The notes under the pieces were generated by a model. The model searched no databases. It had not been told where the DNA came from and was given only the letters and a program-made list of their open reading frames with translations. The position numbers and the translations under genes were made by a program. 64,000 nt of DNA from positions 1 to 64,000 of the forward strand of contig NZ_BSOW01000010.1 in assembly GCF_030160715.1 (NCBI RefSeq), written 5' to 3'. This document shows positions 19,155-27,317 of this stretch, piece after piece. How positions within the stretch are numbered: position 1 is the first letter of the stretch; the number at the start of each line of letters is the position of its first letter. Source of the stretch: Bradyrhizobium iriomotense (GTDB lineage Bacteria; Pseudomonadota; Alphaproteobacteria; Rhizobiales; Xanthobacteraceae).

Positions 19155-19457
19155 TCAGTACTCATCCGGCACGTAGGCCGGCGCGCCCCAGCCAGGCTCG
19201 CTATATCCATAGCCGTAACTGCGGCCCCAGTAGCCATAGCTGTTGGTGTGGTGCCAGCTGCTAAGGTTTCGACACTGGCCGACGCCAGCCATCAACTGGC
19301 CGCCGCTCATCGCCGGGCCAGCCGCGCCAACGACATTTTCACTCGACGGGGTGCACCAGCCCGGTCCGCGTCCCGCGGCAAGAGAAGGGCTTGAGGTCGC
19401 GAGCGGCAAAATCATGGCCGTCAGTGCGGCCGCGCTCACAAGTTTCAAACGCGTCAT
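19155..19457 (-). CDS. Small secreted Gly/Tyr-rich protein
   Basis: A 100-residue protein from ATG 19457, chosen because GGAG lies seven bases upstream. A Sec signal peptide (MTRLKLVSAAALTAMIL...SLAA) precedes a mature part with two cysteines (GWCTPSS and GQCRNLS) and a Gly/Tyr/Ser-rich tail (YGYWGRSYGYGYSE). Function unknown. The lone upstream motif GGAAC-N16-GATT (19491-19515) is an imperfect EcfG-type promoter. Confidence 0.7.
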   Translation of the reverse strand: MTRLKLVSAAALTAMILPLATSSPSLAAGRGPGWCTPSSENVVGAAGPAMSGGQLMAGVGQCRNLSSWHHTNSYGYWGRSYGYGYSEPGWGAPAYVPDEY

Positions 19458-19623
19458 TATTGTCTCCATTGCTTGGATTGACAGAGGGCCAATCCCTGCC
19501 GCCGCCAGCCGTTCCTTACGGAACGGTCGCGATCTCGCGAGCACGGGTTTCCTCGGGTTTCACGGAACGGCGTGGATCCGCATCAGCACCTTCACGGGCG
19601 CGCGGTCTGCCAAGCGCGCGTCA

Positions 19624-19938
19624 TCATCTGCGCGCGACCAGCACGCCCAGGAGAAACGCCACCAGCAGCGACGGTAGCGGCGCCTCGCGCACCATTCCAC
19701 GCACGATGTCCGGCCAGTGCTGTTGGTCGGCGCCGGTCTCGACTGTTGGCCGGATACCCCACTCCGATGCAAGCGCGCCGATTTCACGCGGCGTGAGTCT
19801 TGAGGCGTCGCGGACGCGGAAGATCGCGGCTTCCGAACGGTCGCGCGCGGGCAGCGCCATGAGCGTAGCGAGCGCGGTGCGCAACGTCATCTCGCCATAG
19901 CCTTGCAAACGAACCGACTCTTCCGGGTCGGATGTCAT
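19624..19938 (-). CDS. Small protein with C-terminal membrane anchor
   Basis: A 104-residue hypothetical protein from ATG 19938 behind GGAGAA. A soluble N-terminal part (residues about 1-80, with LRTALATLMALPARDR and LTPREIGALASEWGI) is followed by one hydrophobic helix (LPSLLVAFLLGVLVA) and a short basic tail. No family was recognised. It follows a 37-residue membrane protein gene by 13 bases on the same strand, so the two probably share a transcript. Confidence 0.65.
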   Translation of the reverse strand: MTSDPEESVRLQGYGEMTLRTALATLMALPARDRSEAAIFRVRDASRLTPREIGALASEWGIRPTVETGADQQHWPDIVRGMVREAPLPSLLVAFLLGVLVARR

Positions 19939-19951
19939 ATGTAGTTCTCCC

Positions 19952-20065
19952 TCACGCGGCGAAGTGACGGGCGAGGGTGAACACCGCCGTCGCGCAGAGA
20001 ACCAGCGTGGAAATCGCGCCGGCGACGCCGCGCACAAGGCGGGCGCGTGTCAGATGCCTTGCCAT
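19952..20065 (-). CDS. 37-residue single-pass membrane protein
   Basis: ATG at 20065 is preceded by GGAGAGG. The ORF encodes a basic N-terminus (MARHLTRARLVRG) and one hydrophobic helix (VAGAISTLVLCATAVFTLA). It lies just upstream of the 104-residue membrane-anchored protein gene. A motif GGAAC-N16-GATT at 20091-20115 sits at promoter distance and is an imperfect EcfG match. Function unknown. Confidence 0.55.
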   Translation of the reverse strand: MARHLTRARLVRGVAGAISTLVLCATAVFTLARHFAA

Positions 20066-20115
20066 GCGCCTCTCCTCTTCCTTTGAGGAAAATCGCGGCG
20101 CGGCCGGTTGGTTCC

Positions 20116-20410
20116 TCATGGAGAGACATAACCGTGGCTAAGGCTCGGTATGGCGTCGCGCAAAATCACCCGTCGCCAGCCAAAATCCGGCAAGCTGTGC
20201 TCGCCTCATAAGTAATCACACCCCAGGTACCCTGCATTTTCTCGATGCTCCGATCTCCGTAGAACTACCGAAAAACGCAGGCGCAACCATGCGCTCCTCT
20301 GCATCATTTGCGGTCACGTAATACGCACGTAACCGTAACTGACGTTTCAGCATCGACCTCGCGCCCGCCTTAACTTGTTCCAAGAATTCAAAGCCTAGAC
20401 CTGCCGGAAG
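20116..20410. other. Divergent intergenic region, nothing certain
   Basis: About 295 bases between the small-protein operon (minus) and the GGDEF-EAL gene (plus). No gene or conserved motif was recognised. Confidence 0.4.
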
Positions 20411-23155
20411 ATGAAATTCCGAAAAGATCCGCAGGGGATCATGTTGCCGGCTGGCCGTTCGCTCAAAGGCCTCGTGACGATGTTCGGACGGGAGGGCGGG
20501 GCCCTGCCGATGCGCCGGACCGGCTCGACGCGTCCCGTCGTCGCCCTGATGCTGTGCGGCGCGTTCCTGATCGCGCTCGTCGTCTGCACTATCGCCCTTA
20601 TCCTGTCCAACCTGCGCGATCACGCGATCGCGGAGAGCAAGCAGCAGTTGCTGGCAACTGCGAGCGTACTCGCCAAGCAGGCCGCCCGTGACTTCGAGGC
20701 CGTCGACCTGATCGAGGCGAATCTGATCGAGCACATGCAGACCCTCGCGGTCGTCTCGGACCAGGTCTACGCACGCGCCATGGCGAGCCGCGATATCCAG
20801 CTCATGCTCCAGGACAAGATCAGCGGTTTCCCGCATATCGAGGCCGTGATGCTCGTCGGCGCCGACGGCACGGTGATCAACTCGTCCATCGCGTGGCCCA
20901 CCCCATCCCTCAATGTCGCAGAGCAGGATTACTTCCGGTCCCTCAAGGCCAATCCGGCGCTGACCTCGAAGCTCGGCCGTCCGGAGAAGGATCTGCGGAC
21001 CGGGGCCTGGACGATATCGCTGGCCCGGAAGTTCATGGGCTCCGACGGCGAATTCCTCGGCCTCGTAGTCGGCACGATCAAGTCGCACTATTTCGAGGAG
21101 CTCTATCGAACGCTGGTCCGCGGCCCCGACGAGTCGATCGCGTTGCTTCGGCACGACGGCGTGATGCTGGCACGCTATCCGCACGCCGATTCCCTGATCG
21201 ACAAGTCCGTGTCCGGCAGCTGGCTGGACGAGATCATGCGAACCGGCGGCGGCGTCACCCGACTGACCGATGCGGAGGGCGGCACTGACCGGCTGATCGC
21301 GGGCGCACGCCTTGCCAATGTCCCGATCCACCTGACCACCAGCACCACGGTGCCCGCCGCGCTCGCTGGCTGGCGGACGGAGGCGTTGTTCCTGATCGGA
21401 CTCACTATCGTGCTCGTCATTGCCATCGGCGGCGCGGGAGCCATGGTCGTGCAGCACTTCCGCAAGCAGAGCATCCAGCTCGACGCAACCCTCAACAACC
21501 AGTCGCAGGGCGTGTGCATGTACGATGCGCACCACCGTCTCATCGTGTGCAACGACCGCTACGCCGAGATGTTTTGCCTGCCTCGCGAACTCACGCGACC
21601 CGGCACCACGCTGCACGAGATCTTCGGCCACCAGATATCGCAAGGCCTGTACTCCGAGAGCGACCCCGACGCGCATATCGGCGACCTGCTCGCCGTGATC
21701 GCGGCCAACAAGCCGGCGAGCATCGTGGCTGAGCTGCGGGACGGACGTGCCGTGGTCGTCGTGTTCCGGCCGGTGCCTGGCGGTGGCTTCGTGATGACGG
21801 TGGAGGACATCACCGAGCAAAAACGGGCCGAGAAGCGCATCGCGCACATCGCACACCATGATGCCCTGACGGGCTTGCACAACCGCGCCTCGTTTTCCGA
21901 TTATCTCGCGACGACGGTCGACGAGACGATCAGCGCCGGCGGAGCGTTCGCGATTCTGTGCCTCGACCTCGACCGCTTCAAGGAGATCAACGATCTGCAT
22001 GGCCATCTGATTGGCGACGCGCTGCTCTGCGAGGTGGCGCGGCGTCTGAAAGAGGTCGCAGGGAGTGCGTTCCTGGCCAGGGTCGGCGGCGACGAGTTCA
22101 TCGCGGTGCTGCTCGGCGAGGCGCAGGCTGCGGCTGCCGGTCAGCTTGCGGAGCAGCTGCGGACGGCCCTCGTCGGCGACATCGAGATCGCGGGACGGCA
22201 GGTGCGCATCGGGCTGAGCATTGGCATCGCGCGCTCTCCCGCCGACGGCAACGATCCGACCACGCTGCTGGCCAATGCAGACATCGCTCTCTATCGTGCC
22301 AAGTCCGAAGGACGCAACGCGATCCGCTTCTTCGAGGCGGACATGGGCGCGCAATTGCGTGATCGCCGCGAATTGCAGCACGATCTGCAATCTGCGGTGG
22401 CCAATGGCGAGCTGCGCCTCGATTACCAGCCGCTGGTGCGGATCGGCGGCGAGATCGTGGGCTTCGAAGCCTTGGTCCGCTGGCACCATCCGAAGCGCGG
22501 CGTCGTCTCCCCCGGCGTCTTCATTCCGCTCGCCGAGGAGAACGGCCTGATCGTCGCCATGGGGGAATGGATACTGCGTGCGGCGTGCCGTGAGGCCGCG
22601 TCCTGGTCGAATGAGCTGAAGATCTCCGTCAATCTGTCGCCGGTGCAGTGCCGCAACGACGACATCGTGCGGCTCATCCACGAGATCCTGATCGAGACCG
22701 GATTGAGCGCAAGCCGGCTCGAGCTCGAGATCACGGAAGGCGTCCTGATCGACGACTTCTCCGGCGCTGTCTCGATCCTGCGCCGGCTCAAGGCGCTCGG
22801 CGTGCGCATCGCGCTCGACGATTTCGGCACCGGCTACTCGTCGATGTCTTATCTCCAGGCATTCCCGTTTGACATGATCAAGATCGACCGAAGCTTCATC
22901 TCGAACCTCGAGCGCGCGCAGTCGAAGGCGATCCTGCGCGGCGTCATCGGATTGGCGCGCGGGCTCGAGCTTTCGGTGACGGCCGAGGGCGTCGAGACGC
23001 AGGCGCAGCTCGATGTCCTGTCGCAGGCGGGATGCGATTTAGCGCAGGGCTTTCTGTTCGGACGGCCGGCCTCGATCAATCAATACGCGCAGATCGTGGG
23101 CGGAGCGCCGAGCCTTGCTCGGCGCGTCTTGGCGAGCCAGGCAACCACGGCATGA
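20411..23155 (+). CDS. Membrane-bound GGDEF-EAL protein (cyclic-di-GMP turnover)
   Basis: A 914-residue inner-membrane signalling protein. One helix near residues 45-65 and a second near 320-345 bracket a periplasmic sensor of the dCACHE type (VFSD..., IEAVMLVGADGTVINSS, LNVAEQDYFR). A PAS domain follows (QGVCMYDAHHRLIVCNDRYAEMF), then a GGDEF domain with intact VGGDEF, then an EAL domain with FEALVRW and DDFGTGYSS. Both catalytic motifs are kept, so it may make or degrade cyclic-di-GMP. Several in-frame ATGs near the N-terminus (20411, 20480, 20510) leave the start uncertain. A binding-protein gene follows after 32 bases. Confidence 0.9.
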   Translation: MKFRKDPQGIMLPAGRSLKGLVTMFGREGGALPMRRTGSTRPVVALMLCGAFLIALVVCTIALILSNLRDHAIAESKQQLLATASVLAKQAARDFEAVDLIEANLIEHMQTLAVVSDQVYARAMASRDIQLMLQDKISGFPHIEAVMLVGADGTVINSSIAWPTPSLNVAEQDYFRSLKANPALTSKLGRPEKDLRTGAWTISLARKFMGSDGEFLGLVVGTIKSHYFEELYRTLVRGPDESIALLRHDGVMLARYPHADSLIDKSVSGSWLDEIMRTGGGVTRLTDAEGGTDRLIAGARLANVPIHLTTSTTVPAALAGWRTEALFLIGLTIVLVIAIGGAGAMVVQHFRKQSIQLDATLNNQSQGVCMYDAHHRLIVCNDRYAEMFCLPRELTRPGTTLHEIFGHQISQGLYSESDPDAHIGDLLAVIAANKPASIVAELRDGRAVVVVFRPVPGGGFVMTVEDITEQKRAEKRIAHIAHHDALTGLHNRASFSDYLATTVDETISAGGAFAILCLDLDRFKEINDLHGHLIGDALLCEVARRLKEVAGSAFLARVGGDEFIAVLLGEAQAAAAGQLAEQLRTALVGDIEIAGRQVRIGLSIGIARSPADGNDPTTLLANADIALYRAKSEGRNAIRFFEADMGAQLRDRRELQHDLQSAVANGELRLDYQPLVRIGGEIVGFEALVRWHHPKRGVVSPGVFIPLAEENGLIVAMGEWILRAACREAASWSNELKISVNLSPVQCRNDDIVRLIHEILIETGLSASRLELEITEGVLIDDFSGAVSILRRLKALGVRIALDDFGTGYSSMSYLQAFPFDMIKIDRSFISNLERAQSKAILRGVIGLARGLELSVTAEGVETQAQLDVLSQAGCDLAQGFLFGRPASINQYAQIVGGAPSLARRVLASQATTA

Positions 23156-23187
23156 GCGGGCGTCGATCCCGAGGAGAAGATGGACCA

Positions 23188-24111
23188 ATGAAGATCAAGA
23201 TCATCCTGGCCGCAGTCGCGCTGAGCGTCGCGACGCGCGCGGCGATCGCCGAAGAACCGTCCGGTACGCTGGGGAAGATCAAAAGCTCCGGCTCGATCAC
23301 GATCGGACATCGTGAATCATCGATCCCGTTCTCGTACTATGACAGCAACGAGAAGGTCGTAGGCTACGCCATGGACCTCTGCTACCTGGCTGCCGACGCC
23401 GTGAAGGCGCGCCTCGGGATGGAGAAGCTCGACGTCAAGCTCGTGCCCGTCACCCCGTCGGGTCGCATTCCGTCGGTGCTGAACGGGACGATCGATCTCG
23501 AATGCGGCACGACCACAAACAACATCGAGCGGCAGAAAGTGGTGTCGTTCTCGACCACCTATTTCGTGGCCGCGAACCGCTTCATGTCAAAGACGAAAGC
23601 CAAGCTGCGGACTCTGGATGACCTCAAGGGAAGGACCGTCGTCTCCACGATCGGATCGACCAATCTCAAGCAGCTCAGCGAGCTCAATGCGCAGCGTCAT
23701 CTCGATCTCACCATCCTGGCCGCCAAGGATAACGGCGAGGCGTTCCGGATGCTGGAATCCGACCGCGCCGACGCCTTCGTGATGGATGATATCCTGCTCT
23801 ACAGCCGCATGGCTCACTCGACCACTCCCGGCGAGTACAGCGTGTCGGAGGACGCGTTGTCGGTCGAACCATATGGCATCATGCTCCGGCGCGACGATCC
23901 GGCCTTCAAGAAGGTCGTCGACGATGCGCTCACGGCCGTCTATCGCGGCGGGGAGATCCAAAAGATCTATGCCAAATGGTTCCTGGCTCCGATTCCGCCG
24001 AACGACGTCAATCTCAACGTTCCGATGAGCGCGCAGCTTCAGCGCACGATCGAGCATCTGATCGACAGCGGCGATCCCGACGCGTATCTGGCGGAAAAAA
24101 ACACGCAGTGA
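23188..24111 (+). CDS. Amino-acid ABC transporter binding protein (GltI-like)
   Basis: A 307-residue periplasmic binding protein of family 3, related to glutamate/aspartate binders. The start at 23188 follows GAGGAGA (23171-23177). A Sec signal ends near AAIAEEP. Landmarks are LGKIKSSGSITIGHRESSIPFSYYD, GYAMDLC, ECGTTTNN and YGIMLRRDDPAFKKVVD. No permease or ATPase gene is adjacent, so it either feeds a distant transporter or, since it follows the GGDEF-EAL gene by 32 bases, may act as a ligand sensor partner for that protein. The latter is speculative. Confidence 0.85.
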   Translation: MKIKIILAAVALSVATRAAIAEEPSGTLGKIKSSGSITIGHRESSIPFSYYDSNEKVVGYAMDLCYLAADAVKARLGMEKLDVKLVPVTPSGRIPSVLNGTIDLECGTTTNNIERQKVVSFSTTYFVAANRFMSKTKAKLRTLDDLKGRTVVSTIGSTNLKQLSELNAQRHLDLTILAAKDNGEAFRMLESDRADAFVMDDILLYSRMAHSTTPGEYSVSEDALSVEPYGIMLRRDDPAFKKVVDDALTAVYRGGEIQKIYAKWFLAPIPPNDVNLNVPMSAQLQRTIEHLIDSGDPDAYLAEKNTQ

Positions 24112-24131
24112 CGAGCCTGCGTCAATCGTGA

Positions 24132-24290
24132 TGATGGACCTCGACGGTTAGCTTGTGGACGGCCGGATCTTCGGCGACGAGCCGGGCCAGGGCGATACCG
24201 AAATTGCGCGTCATCTCAAAAGCCGTCGGACGTTGCCCGCGCGTACTGGGAAGCGCGAAGTCGAGTGTGGCCACCGACCACGGCGTTTCG
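24132..24290 (-). pseudogene. Second, decayed copy of the 3' end of the FAD monooxygenase gene
   Basis: This 159-base stretch aligns without gaps to 25861-26019, offset 1729, with about 90 percent identity. The match lies in the C-terminal part of the FAD monooxygenase (ETPWSVATLDFAF... to TVEVQH). Similarity stops abruptly on both sides, and there is no room for a gene. Most likely a relic of a duplicated or replaced paralogue. Confidence 0.8.
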
Positions 24291-24385
24291 TTGGGTACCC
24301 AGGTGTCGCAAACCTAGTAGTAGCGCGGGTCGCGTTTGGTCACTTCCGATCCGCTACGTGGAGCGAGCCGCCATGCCTACCGTCC

Positions 24386-25723
24386 TCAGCCTCGCATGAA
24401 GCCCTCGCACTCGCCCTCCGCCCACGCGAGGCTGTTCTCCATCGCTTCACCCCGCGAGTAGCGGAGGCACATCTTGGTCAGCGTCGCCTGCGTAAAGATT
24501 TGCTGCGCGATCTTCGGCGGGGCGGGCCAAGCCGCGATTGACAGTCTCTGATGATTGTGGGGATTGGGATAGTGATAGAGCGTGCCCTTCGGCGGCTCCG
24601 CTTCCGCCCAGACTCTTAAGTTCGTGAACTTCTCGTAGGCAGGGAGATCATAACCGCCGCTGGCGACTACCAGCTTCTCAATCGACGACGGCTGAGAGAG
24701 ATGCGCGAGCAGGCTCTTGGCCGCCTCCTTGTTCTTGGAGAAATTCCAGACGCCCCAAAAGAAGGGCAAATACGGCGCAAAGCGGCCTTTCGGGCCAGCC
24801 GGGAAGCCGTGGGTCCAGCATTGCTCGGCAATTTGCGGCGCGTCGCGTTTGGCGACTGCCCAAGCGCTCGGTGCGTTCATGATCAGCGCCCCCCTGCCAG
24901 AGATCAGCCATTTATTGTTGGAAGCATCGTCCCACGCCGGCACGTCGGGGGGCAGGAACGCGATTAGCTTCTTGTAAAATTCCAGCGCCTGACGCACCTC
25001 GTCGGTCTTGACGGTGAGATTGCCTTTGACATCGACGAGCTGCGCGCCGAATGACTGGAAGAATGCGCCGGCGGCAACCACGCTGTCAGGGGTCTCTCCC
25101 AATCCGATGCCAAAGGGGAAGCCGCCTTTGTGGCAGGCTTCGGCCGCCTTCAAGAACACGTCCATCGTCCAGCTGTCGGCCAGCGGCGAGCTGCCTGCCG
25201 GGTATATCGCCCGCACGTCGATGCCGGCGTATTTTTTCATGAGATCAATGCGAGAGCAGGGAGCCAGAATTGAGCTACCAATAGTAGCGGGAACGGCCAT
25301 CCAACTGGCGTTTACCTGGCCGAGATACTTCACCGTGCCGTTCGCCTCGCCGTTCTGTCTGAGGATCGGCTCCATGACATCGTTCACCGGCTCGAGCTGT
25401 TCGGCATAATTGTGAACACGCCATGTCGCCATCGCAAGAATGTCGTGTCCAGCTTTCGCTTGCGCTTCGGCAGCGCCGGTTAGAAGTAGTTTGTTGCCTA
25501 AGCTAGTAATGTAATCGATCCGAACCTCGACCTTTGCCTTCTCGGCCCATTCTTTGACGATATCCGCTGAGGTCGCGTTGGCGCCCGGCACAAAGTGGTC
25601 CCAGAAACCTATCGATAGCTTACCGGCAGCGTGAGCGCCGCGCACATAAGGCGTAGCGAGGAGCGCTGCGGACGACGTGGCGGCCGCGGCTACAAATTCT
25701 CGCCGAGAAAGTTTTCGTGACAT
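24386..25723 (-). CDS. Orphan family 1 solute-binding protein, Tat-exported
   Basis: A 445-residue protein from ATG 25723 with a good ribosome-binding site (AGGGAGGAAG). The N-terminus SRREFVAAA followed by a hydrophobic stretch and PYVRGAHAA is a twin-arginine signal. The mature protein has family 1 solute-binding features (KLSIGFWDHFVPGA, HDILAMATWRVHNYAEQ, FGIGLGETPDS, FFWGVWNFSKNKEAAKSLLAHL). Tat export suits a binding protein that folds before export. No permease or ATPase genes lie nearby. It follows the FAD monooxygenase gene by 43 bases on the same strand, implying the two share a transcript and perhaps a substrate. Confidence 0.87.
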   Translation of the reverse strand: MSRKLSRREFVAAAATSSAALLATPYVRGAHAAGKLSIGFWDHFVPGANATSADIVKEWAEKAKVEVRIDYITSLGNKLLLTGAAEAQAKAGHDILAMATWRVHNYAEQLEPVNDVMEPILRQNGEANGTVKYLGQVNASWMAVPATIGSSILAPCSRIDLMKKYAGIDVRAIYPAGSSPLADSWTMDVFLKAAEACHKGGFPFGIGLGETPDSVVAAGAFFQSFGAQLVDVKGNLTVKTDEVRQALEFYKKLIAFLPPDVPAWDDASNNKWLISGRGALIMNAPSAWAVAKRDAPQIAEQCWTHGFPAGPKGRFAPYLPFFWGVWNFSKNKEAAKSLLAHLSQPSSIEKLVVASGGYDLPAYEKFTNLRVWAEAEPPKGTLYHYPNPHNHQRLSIAAWPAPPKIAQQIFTQATLTKMCLRYSRGEAMENSLAWAEGECEGFMRG

Positions 25724-25766
25724 TTGCTTCCTCCCTGCTGAGCCAGTCTGCTGGTCGAAAACGGCG

Positions 25767-27140
25767 TCAACCCCTCCCCGCAAGAGCAGTCTCGGTCATT
25801 TTCGCAAGCACACGCTGCACGAGCGCGGGATCGCGATAGACGCTGCGTGGCTTCAATAGATGTTGGACCTCGACCGTTAGCTTGTGGACGGCCGGATCTT
25901 CGGCGGCGAGCCGGGTCAGGGCGATACCGAAGTTACGCGTCATCTCAAAATCCGTCGGACGTTGCCCGCGCGTATTGGGAAACGCGAAGTCGAGTGTCGC
26001 CACCGACCACGGCGTCTCGATCAGCGTCGGCACTTCGGCGAAGAAAGCAGGTGCCAGCCCGGCGATTGGATCGCTGTTTCCCGCTGGTCTCTCGAGAAGC
26101 CGCTGGAGCAGGCACGCCTCCAGGGCGGCCACGCTCATGCCTTGCCCGTAGACGGGATTGAACCGACAAATTGCGTCGCCGATCGGCAACAGGCCGCGGG
26201 GAAAACCATCGAGTCGCTCGAAATGACGCCGCACGCTTTCCGGGAAACCGTAGCGCGCGACCCCGTCCAGGCGCCTGGCGTACTTGATCGCGTTGTAGAT
26301 CGTCGGCGTCCGAAGTGATCGGGCATACGTCAGGAACCCCTCCGCATCGCCGGGCGGGACTTCACCGAGGCGACCGCTAAGGGTTGCCATCCACCGGTCG
26401 CTCTCGAGCGGAAACAAGATGCCACCCCGGCGATTGTGGGGCGCCTCGGCCAAGGTGATGACGCTTTTCCACTCAGTCGGGGCGTCGTCGGGGACGGCAA
26501 AGACGCATGTGGAATAGGAGAGATCGATGCCGATTGTGGTCTCCTCTGGCAGCGGTCGGCCGATCGATTGCAGCAGGGCGAGAGTGAGCGTGCCGCGCCC
26601 GGACGCGTCGACGACAAGATCCGTGGCGATCATCTCGCTCGCGCCCTCGCCATTCTCGCAGCGCACGCCGGTGACCGCCTCACCATTTGGCGAGGCCAGC
26701 ACTTCCGTGACCCGGCAGCGCTGGCGCAGCATGATGTTGGCGAGGCCTTCGACCCGACGCCGCACAGCGCGCTCGATGGTGGGCCGTGACGCCGCGTAAC
26801 CGCAGCAGCCGAGATCACGTTGCGGGAAGGGATTGTAGCCCGGGGGCTCGAAGCGAGTATCGAGACCGGACTGGAGCCGCACGCCTCCCGCCCGAGCGAG
26901 ATCCTGTTCGAACCCCGGGAACAGCTCGCTCAGGGCGCGCTGGCCGCTGAGCAGCAGCGCATGCACATGCCGCGCCTGCGGCGTCCCGGCGCGAGGCGTG
27001 GGCTCCGAGGGCAGAGAGTCGCGCTCCAGAACAATGACCTGCTCGAAGTAGTTGGCGAGCGCCCCTGCGGCCACGAGCCCGCCCATTCCCGCGCCGATCA
27101 CGACAGCCTGCTTGCCGATCAGAGTTGATGCCATCGCCAC
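25767..27140 (-). CDS. FAD-dependent monooxygenase/oxidoreductase
   Basis: A 457-residue flavoprotein of the UbiH/PHBH-like class. VVIGAGMGGLVAAGALA near residues 12-30 is the Rossmann GxGxxG, followed by the ribose-binding Glu in VIVLERD. LLPIGDAICRFNPVYGQGMSVA near 315-335 is the second FAD motif (GD box). The middle region contains a conserved VVDASGRG. Substrate unknown. Two in-frame ATGs (27140 and 27134) compete as start. It is divergent from a winged-helix/TPR regulator that begins about 180 bases away. A partial decayed copy of its 3' end lies at 24132-24290. Confidence 0.85.
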   Translation of the reverse strand: MAMASTLIGKQAVVIGAGMGGLVAAGALANYFEQVIVLERDSLPSEPTPRAGTPQARHVHALLLSGQRALSELFPGFEQDLARAGGVRLQSGLDTRFEPPGYNPFPQRDLGCCGYAASRPTIERAVRRRVEGLANIMLRQRCRVTEVLASPNGEAVTGVRCENGEGASEMIATDLVVDASGRGTLTLALLQSIGRPLPEETTIGIDLSYSTCVFAVPDDAPTEWKSVITLAEAPHNRRGGILFPLESDRWMATLSGRLGEVPPGDAEGFLTYARSLRTPTIYNAIKYARRLDGVARYGFPESVRRHFERLDGFPRGLLPIGDAICRFNPVYGQGMSVAALEACLLQRLLERPAGNSDPIAGLAPAFFAEVPTLIETPWSVATLDFAFPNTRGQRPTDFEMTRNFGIALTRLAAEDPAVHKLTVEVQHLLKPRSVYRDPALVQRVLAKMTETALAGRG

Positions 27141-27317
27141 CTCCCCATTCCCAAGTATGTTTTGATCGACACGACGGCGCTTGGTGACCGCTTGAAGACG
27201 GTATCAGGCCATGGGCGGGGACTCTTGACATTCTCCTTACATTCCCCTCACCGGCGGCTTATCTTGCGTTGCAACCGGCGCGAGAGACCGACGGAAGTCA
27301 CTCAAGGAATTGTCAGC

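Noticed and set aside
20216..22681. Minus-strand ORF of 821 codons
   Set aside because: It is antisense to the GGDEF-EAL gene, whose domains are unmistakable. The antisense frame is open only because of G+C-rich codon bias and shows no family motifs.
24155..24541. Plus-strand ORF of 128 codons
   Set aside because: Its first half is the reverse complement of the decayed monooxygenase fragment and the second half overlaps the binding-protein gene in antisense.
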